DNA from: Deltaproteobacteria bacterium
GTDB lineage: Bacteria > Desulfobacterota > BSN033 > UBA1163
Direction: 5' to 3'
NCBI GenBank assembly: GCA_020059605.1
Contig: JAGVBT010000013.1
Coordinates: forward strand, 1-37,911
Length of the DNA: 37,911 nucleotides
The position numbers were made by a program, and so were the translations under genes. The first letter of the stretch is position 1; each line of letters begins with the position of its first letter. Under the pieces are notes generated by a model, which was given only the letters and a program-made list of their open reading frames with translations, made no database searches and was not told the DNA's origin. Positions 30,363 to 36,941 of the stretch are shown here, in pieces.

Positions 30363-31613
30363 ATGCGTAAATTTGGAGGAATCTGTCTTGTGGTGCTGGC
30401 GGGTATTATTTTCACATTGGGTTACACAAGTGAAGCAAGGATCTGCCCTCCCAAAAGTGATAAGGGGGTGCTTGAAGGGGCGGGAAATGCCGGTGGAACC
30501 GCTGGGAGCAATGTGGATAGGAATGCAAATACAAACAAACCGGTGATTAAACCGCTCAGCCCTCAGCAGGCAGTGGAGGACCAGGCAAGGGCCCGTCAAA
30601 AGGCCGAGGCCGATGAAAAAGCGGCAAGAAAGGCCGAGGAAGAAAAGGAAGCCCGTCAGAGGGCGATTGATGACGCCGTTGCCCAGGCCTTGTCGAGGCA
30701 GAGAAAACCCGAAACACAGGATGAGAAAAAAATAGACAAACCAGAGATCCAAGAACCCCCGCCCCCTCCTGAGCCAACGGAACCGAAAGAACCTCCGGAA
30801 CCCTCCGAGCCGTCCGAACCAAAAGGTCCTGATTCTGGCACATCGGGTCCCCCTGCTGATAAGGACATTGCGGGTCGCTTCAGGGGAAGGGAGGACAGGC
30901 GATCCAGGGAGGTTGGAAACAGGACCCAGGACGACCTTGGCAGAACCTTCGCAGGCGGTTATGGAGACGGGCGGAAAACATCCGGAGAGTTAACGGCAAA
31001 AGTGGATTCGGATTTAGAGAGGATGGAGAAAGAACAGAGAGAAAAGGAGGAACGGAGAAGAAGGGGGCATGGCCCAACCACGGGAAAACCCCCTTCAGGA
31101 GGAACAAAGACCACTGAAACCACCCCTGTCCCTTCTACCCCTCCTGCAGGACCTTCCACGCCAACGCCTTCTGAACCTTCCCGGCAGCCCACAACAATCA
31201 ACTCCCGCGACTCCTCCGGGAAATTTACGATCGCCTTTCAATTCCCCAAGGGGGAGGGAAAGACCATCCAATCGACGAAGATCAAGGACGGCGCCTATAC
31301 TTACGACGTAGTCCAGATTATCATGGACGAAAAAGTCAGTTACTACGAAGCGTCGGTCAACATCTCAATTTCAGGGACCGGGATGAAGGGATGGAGGATG
31401 TACATTAGAAGTAATCTCTGGGACCGCGGACCCCAGGCCAGGACCCGGATTGAAAACCCTCAAAAATTCGTTTTGAAGGGAGGATACTATTATCAGGTCG
31501 AAATTGATTATAATGAAACGCTCAAGGTGACCAAAAAGGACGGGACAAAAGAGGATCAGATCGCGGAGCGGACCTCCCTGACGATCTTCCAACTCAAAAA
31601 AATCACTAAGTAA
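30363..31613 (+). CDS. Exported protein with coiled-coil, Pro-rich linker and C-terminal domain
   Basis: A 416-residue protein: signal peptide (MRKFGGICLVVLAGIIFTLGYTSEA), an Ala/Lys/Glu coiled-coil (about 60-110), a Pro/Glu-rich linker (EPPPPPEPTEPKEPPEP), a basic/acidic helical module (DIAGRFRGREDRRSREVGNRTQDD...LERMEKEQREKEERRRRG) and a Pro/Thr/Ser linker. A C-terminal beta-rich domain (about 285-416) ends IDYNETLKVTKKDGTKEDQI, AERTSLTIFQLKK. I recognise no family. The helical module recurs in the next protein, and the C-terminal domain recurs as a decayed fragment at 34805-35085. I chose the ATG at 30363 (GAGGGTG upstream) because the signal peptide follows; the longer frame overlaps the RHS gene. 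Confidence 0.8.
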   Translation: MRKFGGICLVVLAGIIFTLGYTSEARICPPKSDKGVLEGAGNAGGTAGSNVDRNANTNKPVIKPLSPQQAVEDQARARQKAEADEKAARKAEEEKEARQRAIDDAVAQALSRQRKPETQDEKKIDKPEIQEPPPPPEPTEPKEPPEPSEPSEPKGPDSGTSGPPADKDIAGRFRGREDRRSREVGNRTQDDLGRTFAGGYGDGRKTSGELTAKVDSDLERMEKEQREKEERRRRGHGPTTGKPPSGGTKTTETTPVPSTPPAGPSTPTPSEPSRQPTTINSRDSSGKFTIAFQFPKGEGKTIQSTKIKDGAYTYDVVQIIMDEKVSYYEASVNISISGTGMKGWRMYIRSNLWDRGPQARTRIENPQKFVLKGGYYYQVEIDYNETLKVTKKDGTKEDQIAERTSLTIFQLKKITK

Positions 31614-31702
31614 AAAAGGCAAATCGTCTGTGGAGATAAATGAGGAATACGGAAAACCACCAACCATCGCAATCGTGGGAGAATTTGGCCAAAGGGGGCC
31701 AT

Positions 31703-34700
31703 ATGAGAGGGACAAAAAAAACAGCGATCAGGAAGACCGCAAGGATGGTGATTTGTTTCGGATTGCCCATTCTCATCTTGCAGTGGGCAATTCCTGAAGG
31801 GATGGCATCTCTTGATCAGGAAGTGCAGCAAAAGAGGCAGACATTAACCAATATCGAGACTCAAGCCGACAAGGTGAAGGCTGATTTAAAGCAAGAATTC
31901 CCTAATGAAAAACGGACGCCTACGGAAATTGTTAATTCGGACATAGCCAATCTTCAAACCATCATCAATAAACTGAAAGATGCAAGGCTCGCCGTATTAA
32001 CCGTCCAGGTAGCGCCCAAGTTTCTCGATCCTGATTCCACAAAAGAAATGTACAGGCAGCTGAACAGAAAACTTTCTCCCTATTTTAAAGTGGACCAGAA
32101 TGGATCATTTGAGTGGGGACCGGCTTTTCAAAATTCGTATTTAAGGTATATTCCTCTTCCGAGTTTGGATGGTCTAAAAACATTCCTGGATGATTTGATT
32201 AAGAAGCATGAGAACAACCTGAACAAAAGAAAAGCCCAGTTGCGCATCCTGCAAGATGAAGAGGATCTAAAAAATGATATTAAATATCTTGGAAAGCAGA
32301 TAGCTCAAAATAAACAGCAACAGCAATGGAAAGTTTCCGGACTGCGGATCATTTGTCCCAGGGTTGAAATATTTGAGGATGAAAATCTTATTTGCAAAGC
32401 CGAAGCCGTCCTGGAGGGGGAGTCAAGACCAAAAGACGTCAGCACCCATCCTGACACGACCTGGACGCCCGGAACAGTAAGAGGAGGTATTATTCGAGGC
32501 GGAGATTTGGGGGTGGGAAATCATTCAGTTGAGGCAGGCTTCCGTGGACATTCCAGAGTGGTAAGCATTCGCGTCCTACAGAGGCCGGTGACAGGACCCG
32601 CGACGCCGACGGGTCCCCCGCCGCCTGGCCCAGTTGGACCACCTGGTCCTCCGGGCCCCTCCGCGCACCCTTCCGCAGGATGCCTTGTCCCTGACGTGGT
32701 GGGATACAGTGAGGAGGCTGCAAGATACGACATAACTCAGGCTGGATGCCAGGTGGGACCGGTGACTTACATCTCAAGCGATACCTCTGCAGGAGAGGTG
32801 GCGGGGCAAAATCCTGCACCCGGAACGGCGCTTCCAACTGGAGGAACCGTAAATCTTGTCGTCTCACAGAACGAGCCCCGCAGAATCTTTGTTGATCCGC
32901 CAAGGACAACGATTGATCTTAATGAATCCGTCACCTTCACTGCAACCCTGATTTACAAGGATGGGAAACAAGAGCTATTGCCCGATAGCGCGGTCCGGTG
33001 GCAGCCGGGAAATCCTTTTAAAGGGACGAATTCTGGAACGTTTACCATCACGGCCACGGCCAACGGTATTTCAGGATCTGCCACGGTCAGCGTCAATGAA
33101 CCCTCCGATTCCACCTCTTGGGAGCGGCCGATCACCCATGCGGGCCAGCGGGGTCTTCGTTTGCCAGCTCCTCCCCCGGATGCATTCACGTGGTTTGCTC
33201 TATGCGATAAGAGAACAGGTGACGTCGTATATGGGGAGCATACTGATCCGACGAAATTCGATATATTAGGGGGCCCTTTTCCTGGTCCGCGGACTGTGAA
33301 GGCATGGATTAACGAAAGGTATCCGAGTTGGCGGTGTCCCAGTGCGGTGCCTTCACCCCACAAATGGCATGTTCTGTGTGACAAAAAAACATTGGATATC
33401 GTTTTAGGAGAGGACACGAATCCAACCCGTTATGACATCATCTCTGGACCTTTTGCTGGTGAACCTGAGGCGCGGGCCTGGGCGAATGAGAATCAACCGA
33501 GCTGGCGTTGTTCCGGTGCAGCCCCTCCCGGTGCACTTACCTGGTATGTGCTTTGTGATAAGAAAACCCATGATATCGTTCTCGGCGACCATTCGGATCC
33601 TACTCGCTACGACAGGATGGCAGGCCCCTTTCCTGGTGAGCCGGAGGCGCGGGCCTGGGCCAGTGCGAATGCTCCGAGCTGGCGTTGTCCCGGCGGGCCC
33701 ATTGGTGCCGGGGAGGGATGGTATGCATTATGTGATAAAAGAAGCTACGATGTTGTCCTCGGCAAGCACACCGATCCGACCCAATATGATGTTTTAGGTG
33801 GCCCTTTTCATGGAGAACCCGAGGCCCGGAGCTGGACGAACGTCAATCGGCCAAGTTGGCGTTGTCCCAGTGGGCCGGCGGCCGATGGTTGGTATGTGCT
33901 CTGTGATGACAAGATGGGGGGCATTGTCGTCCTTGGAAAGAATACCGCTGGCTATCGCGTGATGGGCGGGCCTTTTCATGGCGAGCCCGAGGCCCGGGCC
34001 TGGACCGATCAAAAATGTCCAAGTTGGCGTTGCGGGGAACCCGGGGCCTGCGGGGACGCTGTTGATCTATACGTGCTTTGTGTGAAAACAAGGGGGCAAG
34101 TTGTGATTACTCAGAATTTTAATCCCCATCTTCATTCCCAAATGGCAGGGCCATTTAAGGGACAGCCTGCGGCAAGAAATTGGTTGAAAAATAACTGCCC
34201 ATCAGAGCTCTGTGATGCAAACGGGAGTTGCTTTAGTGTCTCTCTTGATAAAATAACGGGGCGTCTTACGGAAAGGGAAGAAAGAAGAACAGACGAAGTG
34301 AGCAGAAGGACGCAAGATGCTTCCATGAGTGGAATCCTAAGGGAAGGAGAGAAAGATCATGAAGAGGAAAAGTCAAAAGTGGAAAAGACATTAGAAGAGA
34401 TGGAATCCTCTTCTAAAGAAAGAAAAAAACGAAAAGACCCCCATCAACCATCAGGAGGAGCCCCCCCGACCAGAGGAGAGAGCAATTATTATATCATCCA
34501 GGAAACCAGTCTCTTTTTAGAGCGCACGGCTGAATGCACTTCCACTGAGTATCGGATTGAGGGTCCGATGACCGAGGAGCAGGTGAATCAGCTTGTTAAT
34601 GACCTGCAAAAAGCGGCCGGTAAGAAAATAGGAGTACAAACTTATCCCTTCTATGTCAGCATCACAGTAGCGAAAATCAGCAAGCATCCGGTTAAACCAA

Positions 34701-34792
34701 CGGCTCCAAAAGGGGGAAAAAATTGTAAGTATTGTCCTCCCGGACAACATATCGGGTTAGATTCGGGCAAAAGATTCTGCCACGCAGACTGA
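31703..34792 (+). CDS. Large exported protein: PASTA, Big-like, six 49-residue Cys repeats
   Basis: A 1029-residue protein. A signal segment (MVICFGLPILILQWAIPEGMA) is followed by a coiled-coil region (residues about 38-200), a collagen-like Pro/Gly linker and a PASTA-type domain (about 327-390: CLVPDVVGYSEEAARYDITQ, GEVAGQNPAPGTALPTGGTV). Then come a Big/Ig-like domain (FVDPPRTTIDLNESVTFTAT), six copies of a W-x3-C-DK...GGPF-x-GEPEARAW...PSWRC module (497-837), a charged helical module shared with the previous protein, and a short Cys-containing C terminus. PASTA domains bind peptidoglycan or muropeptides in other proteins. No enzyme motif is visible. The ATG at 31703 has AAAGGGGG upstream; the ATG at 31640 (GGAG upstream) is also possible. 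Confidence 0.82.
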   Translation: MRGTKKTAIRKTARMVICFGLPILILQWAIPEGMASLDQEVQQKRQTLTNIETQADKVKADLKQEFPNEKRTPTEIVNSDIANLQTIINKLKDARLAVLTVQVAPKFLDPDSTKEMYRQLNRKLSPYFKVDQNGSFEWGPAFQNSYLRYIPLPSLDGLKTFLDDLIKKHENNLNKRKAQLRILQDEEDLKNDIKYLGKQIAQNKQQQQWKVSGLRIICPRVEIFEDENLICKAEAVLEGESRPKDVSTHPDTTWTPGTVRGGIIRGGDLGVGNHSVEAGFRGHSRVVSIRVLQRPVTGPATPTGPPPPGPVGPPGPPGPSAHPSAGCLVPDVVGYSEEAARYDITQAGCQVGPVTYISSDTSAGEVAGQNPAPGTALPTGGTVNLVVSQNEPRRIFVDPPRTTIDLNESVTFTATLIYKDGKQELLPDSAVRWQPGNPFKGTNSGTFTITATANGISGSATVSVNEPSDSTSWERPITHAGQRGLRLPAPPPDAFTWFALCDKRTGDVVYGEHTDPTKFDILGGPFPGPRTVKAWINERYPSWRCPSAVPSPHKWHVLCDKKTLDIVLGEDTNPTRYDIISGPFAGEPEARAWANENQPSWRCSGAAPPGALTWYVLCDKKTHDIVLGDHSDPTRYDRMAGPFPGEPEARAWASANAPSWRCPGGPIGAGEGWYALCDKRSYDVVLGKHTDPTQYDVLGGPFHGEPEARSWTNVNRPSWRCPSGPAADGWYVLCDDKMGGIVVLGKNTAGYRVMGGPFHGEPEARAWTDQKCPSWRCGEPGACGDAVDLYVLCVKTRGQVVITQNFNPHLHSQMAGPFKGQPAARNWLKNNCPSELCDANGSCFSVSLDKITGRLTEREERRTDEVSRRTQDASMSGILREGEKDHEEEKSKVEKTLEEMESSSKERKKRKDPHQPSGGAPPTRGESNYYIIQETSLFLERTAECTSTEYRIEGPMTEEQVNQLVNDLQKAAGKKIGVQTYPFYVSITVAKISKHPVKPTAPKGGKNCKYCPPGQHIGLDSGKRFCHAD
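33191..34213 (+). repeat. Six tandem 147-base repeats (49-residue module)
   Basis: Units run W to final C: 33191-33337, 33365-33511, 33542-33688, 33719-33865, 33890-34033 and 34067-34213. Five are exactly 147 bases and one is 144, with linkers of 24-33 bases. Each encodes C at position 5 and at the last position, plus GPF, EARAW and PSWRC blocks. The last unit is the most divergent (LYVLCVK ... PSELC). Confidence 0.9.
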
Positions 34793-34804
34793 CCTTCACG
34801 ATTT

Positions 34805-35085
34805 CCCTGATTGAAATGGATTACGATGAAACACTTACAAATCAGTCCATAATTATCTATTCATCAGCCCTCTAATCCCTCCTTCCCTCCCTTTGCTCGC
34901 CGTGCAAGCGCTGGCGCAGCGGGCAAAAGGGAGGAACTTCCCCTCTTTGGCAGGGGTCAGGGGAGATTTTACAAAATATGTCTTTTCAATAATGGACTCA
35001 TTAGTAAGGTGACCAGAAAAGACGTAAGGGAAGAGGACCAGATCGTAGAACGGATTTCCCTGACCCTCTTTCAACAAAAAAAACA
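34805..35085 (+). pseudogene. Decayed paralogue of the 30363 gene C-terminal end, split by insertion
   Basis: 34813-34837 (encoding IEMDYDETL) and 35007-35085 (VTRKDVREEDQIVERISL, TLFQQKK) align without a gap to the end of the protein encoded at 30363-31613 (IDYNETLKVTKKDGTKEDQI, AERTSLTIFQLKK) once the 167-base element 34838-35004 and one TA are removed. The upstream part of this copy is missing. It is the remains of a third gene or cassette after the large repeat protein. From 35086 to 35384 I see no gene. Confidence 0.75.
34838..35004. mobile_element. 167-base MITE with TA target duplication (IS630/Tc1-like)
   Basis: Ends CAAATCAGTCCATAATT and, read inward from the right, CTAATGAGTCCATTATT match at 14 of 17 bases and are flanked by TA on both sides (34836-34837 and 35005-35006). 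Removing the element plus one TA restores the homologous frame. TA duplication is typical of the IS630/Tc1-mariner superfamily. The interior carries the palindromic repeat also found inverted at 1-110. There is no transposase. Confidence 0.8.
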
Positions 35086-35384
35086 AAATAACCTCTGCCC
35101 CTCCCGACCCACGACCCAAGAGTTAATTCCATTGCTAAAATATTTATTTTTTGATAAGGTAGGGCCATCTTCTGACTCCTCCTGCCGCTCTTTCCCTGCT
35201 TTGAAAAGAGCGGAGGGTTAAGGGCCATTTATGGCAGGCATGAAAATTGCCCAGGATATAAAACGTTTTTCAAGACCGCATCAAATCCGGGAAAGAATCC
35301 AAAGACGTTGTGAATAGAGTTCGGGATAAAAGAAATACTTGATTTAGATCTCTTCAGTATTTTATCTGGATATAGGAGGGGGCG

Positions 35385-35618
35385 ATGAAAAAGAGGGGGA
35401 GAACGCTTCCTTTGCTTGCTTACCGAGCCGAAGAAGCACTTCGGAAGGCTGTAGCTGAGGCGATCGCCGAACATCGCCGCAATGGAATTCCGATTGCTAT
35501 CTGGCGAAATGGTAAAGTGGTTTGTATTCCTGCGGACCAGATCCAAGTTCGAGAACCTAAGAGCGAGTATAAGGTCTCTCGTAAAAGCCAAAATAGAGAT
35601 ACATCCAAAAAAGGATGA
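35385..35618 (+). CDS. Small conserved-type protein (IPIAIWRNGKVV)
   Basis: A 77-residue basic protein: an N-terminal helix (AEEALRKAVAEAIAEHRRNG), then a short beta segment IPIAIWRNGKVVCIPADQI and a charged tail. Similar short proteins with an 'A-x-EHRR-x-G-x-P-(I/L)-A-(I/V)-W-R-x-GKVV' core occur in many bacteria without an assigned role; an antitoxin-like role is possible but unsupported here. AGGAGGGGG precedes the ATG at 35385. A 6-bp hairpin (AGGCTT/AAGCCT) follows the stop. The larger - strand frame across this region is rejected because it lacks a ribosome site. Confidence 0.65.
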   Translation: MKKRGRTLPLLAYRAEEALRKAVAEAIAEHRRNGIPIAIWRNGKVVCIPADQIQVREPKSEYKVSRKSQNRDTSKKG

Positions 35619-35737
35619 ATCGCTCAAGGCTTAAACAAGCCTATAATATCTGACTGGCCGGGAAGGTGTGGTACACTGTATTGCTGAATTAAAAAATGAA
35701 TCGCGTAAGGCTTTAGGAAACTATACTTTCTGACTCA
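35617..35737. repeat. Degenerate 38-base direct repeat in the leader of the DUF1841 gene
   Basis: GAATCGCTCAAGGCTT and TATAATATCTGACT (35617-35655) are echoed by GAATCGCGTAAGGCTT and TATACTTTCTGACT (35698-35737). The TATAAT-like boxes could be -10 elements. No function is established. Confidence 0.45.
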
Positions 35738-35783
35738 ATTTTTAAGTCAAATCTTTAAACTCTATGACGGATTGAGGAATGAA

Positions 35784-36323
35784 ATGGATGACTCCATATT
35801 TAAAACATTTCGAGAGATAAATCGCGAACATTTCCATGAAATCTGGGAAAAGGCTCAAAATGGCGAGTTACAGGACTTAACCGAGGAGGAACAGCGCCTG
35901 GGCAAGATCATGCTCGATCATTCTGACGAGTATTTCAATCAGTTTGAATTTGCCGATATTCTAGCCGACAACGAATATGACCCCGAGACCGAGGTGAACC
36001 CCTTTTTACACGTGACGGTCCACGCCATTGCGGAGAAGCAGGTTCAAGACCGCAACCCCATCGAGGCTTTTCAATTCTATAATTCAATGCTCCGGAACAA
36101 GTGCAGCGGACACGAGGCCATTCATCTTCTCGGTAACATCCTGTTAAGATTTATTTTTTATATCCTTAAGGAAAAACAACCTTTCCCTCTCGACCGTTAC
36201 TGCAAGATTCTGAAAGAATTCAAATCCCGGAAACCGGGAAAGATCGTTCAACTTCTGGAGGATATCCAAATCGACGAAGAACAAGAAGAGAACGAAGAAG
36301 AAAAACAGACCCAAGAATTGTAA
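35784..36323 (+). CDS. DUF1841 family protein
   Basis: A 179-residue soluble protein with the DUF1841 pattern: FREINREHFHEIWEKAQNGELQDLTEEEQRLGKIMLDHSDEY near the start, then VNPFLHVTVHAIAEKQVQDRNPIEAFQFYNSML and a Cys/His-bearing segment NKCSGHEAIHLLGN. The C terminus is very acidic. The function of the family is unknown. The ATG at 35784 has GAGG upstream; the frame is open from a TTG at 35772. The end overlaps, in another frame, the start of the damaged Cys-rich gene at 36292. Confidence 0.8.
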   Translation: MDDSIFKTFREINREHFHEIWEKAQNGELQDLTEEEQRLGKIMLDHSDEYFNQFEFADILADNEYDPETEVNPFLHVTVHAIAEKQVQDRNPIEAFQFYNSMLRNKCSGHEAIHLLGNILLRFIFYILKEKQPFPLDRYCKILKEFKSRKPGKIVQLLEDIQIDEEQEENEEEKQTQEL

Positions 36324-36510
36324 ACCGAATGGGGTCTGCCCTGTTTGTTGTTCAAAAATCCGCTCAGACTCTTGTGCGGGCTGCACTTATTATGTAGCCT
36401 CGGCAAGGTACCGTTCCGAAAAGTTCGAAAGGCCGGCAAAAGAAAAACCTTTTATCGCTCCCATTTATCCAGAAGTTGATGAGGAATGCGATCGGATCGT
36501 AACACTTTAG
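36292..36510 (+). pseudogene. Damaged Cys-rich (zinc-ribbon/TPR-type) gene, ends truncated
   Basis: A frame not obvious by start codon encodes KKKNRPKNCKPNGVCPVCCS, KIRSDSCAGCTYYVASARYR, SEKFERPAKEKPFIAPIYPE and VDEECDRIVTL, then a stop at 36508. The Cys spacing (CPVCC, CAGC) and the following segment look like the start of known SEC-C/zinc-ribbon plus TPR proteins. No ATG, GTG or TTG is in frame; an ACG at 36292 sits where the start would be expected, and the 3' part is replaced by the repeat at 36530-36640. It overlaps the end of the DUF1841 gene. It is likely a pseudogene, or it begins by an unusual mechanism. Confidence 0.55.
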
Positions 36511-36529
36511 CGGTTTGGAAAACTTCATA

Positions 36530-36640
36530 AAACCCCTCCCCACCTCCCCTGCCTACCGGCAGGCAGGCTTTGCCAAATGGAGGGAAAATACTTTCCCCCT
36601 TTGAAAAAGTCGCTTCGACTCGCAACCGAGGGGGATTCTT
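36530..36640. repeat. CCCC-TTT-type repeat with nested 22-base insert, copy 4
   Basis: CCCCTCCCCACCTCCCC, the GCCTACCGGCAGGC palindrome and CCCCCTTTGAAAAA form a composite intergenic repeat. GTCGCTTCGAC plus TCGCAACCGAG (36609-36630) interrupts it; removal joins CCCCCTTTGAAAAA to GGGGATTC. The repeat separates the damaged gene at 36292 from the zinc-ribbon gene. Confidence 0.7.
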
Positions 36641-36798
36641 TGCCCTGTGAGAGCTGCTTTTACCCTCGCGGAACATATTACATTTGTGATGAAAAGTTAC
36701 ACATCCTCTGCGCTGCTTGTTTCAGAAAATGTCCTGAATGCGGGAGAGAGTACTGCCCCGCCTGTCATCCAAAGGGATGCCCCAGGTGCAAGAATTAA
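36577..36798 (+). CDS. Zinc-ribbon-like small protein, N terminus repeat-derived
   Basis: The C-terminal 50 residues (CESCFYPRGTYYICDEKLHI, LCAACFRKCPECGREYCPAC, HPKGCPRCKN) contain twelve Cys/His in CxxC pairs, typical of a multi-zinc ribbon. The N-terminal part (MEGKYFPPLKKSLRLATEGD) is translated from the dispersed repeat at 36530-36640. The gene has therefore either lost its original start to the insertion or gained a new one. No good ribosome site precedes the ATG at 36577. Function unknown. Confidence 0.55.
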   Translation: MEGKYFPPLKKSLRLATEGDSLPCESCFYPRGTYYICDEKLHILCAACFRKCPECGREYCPACHPKGCPRCKN

Positions 36799-36941
36799 GG
36801 AAATGGGAAAGTCATTTGTGGGGCATCGGTAATTCGGTAATGGAAGTTTATGGCTCGGAAAGATGAGCCCATACTGAATCTGCTTGTTAAATGTCCGTGG
36901 TGAGTAGAGGTAACCTGGAATTAAATTGTTTGGAATCCTTC

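Noticed and set aside
29723-30415. 230-residue - strand frame over the RHS gene end
   Set aside because: Antisense shadow of a repeat-rich coding region; no ribosome site and no domain.
35229-35627. 132-residue - strand frame opposite the 35385 gene
   Set aside because: No ribosome site and unlikely composition; the + strand gene has a strong AGGAGGGGG and a recognisable core.
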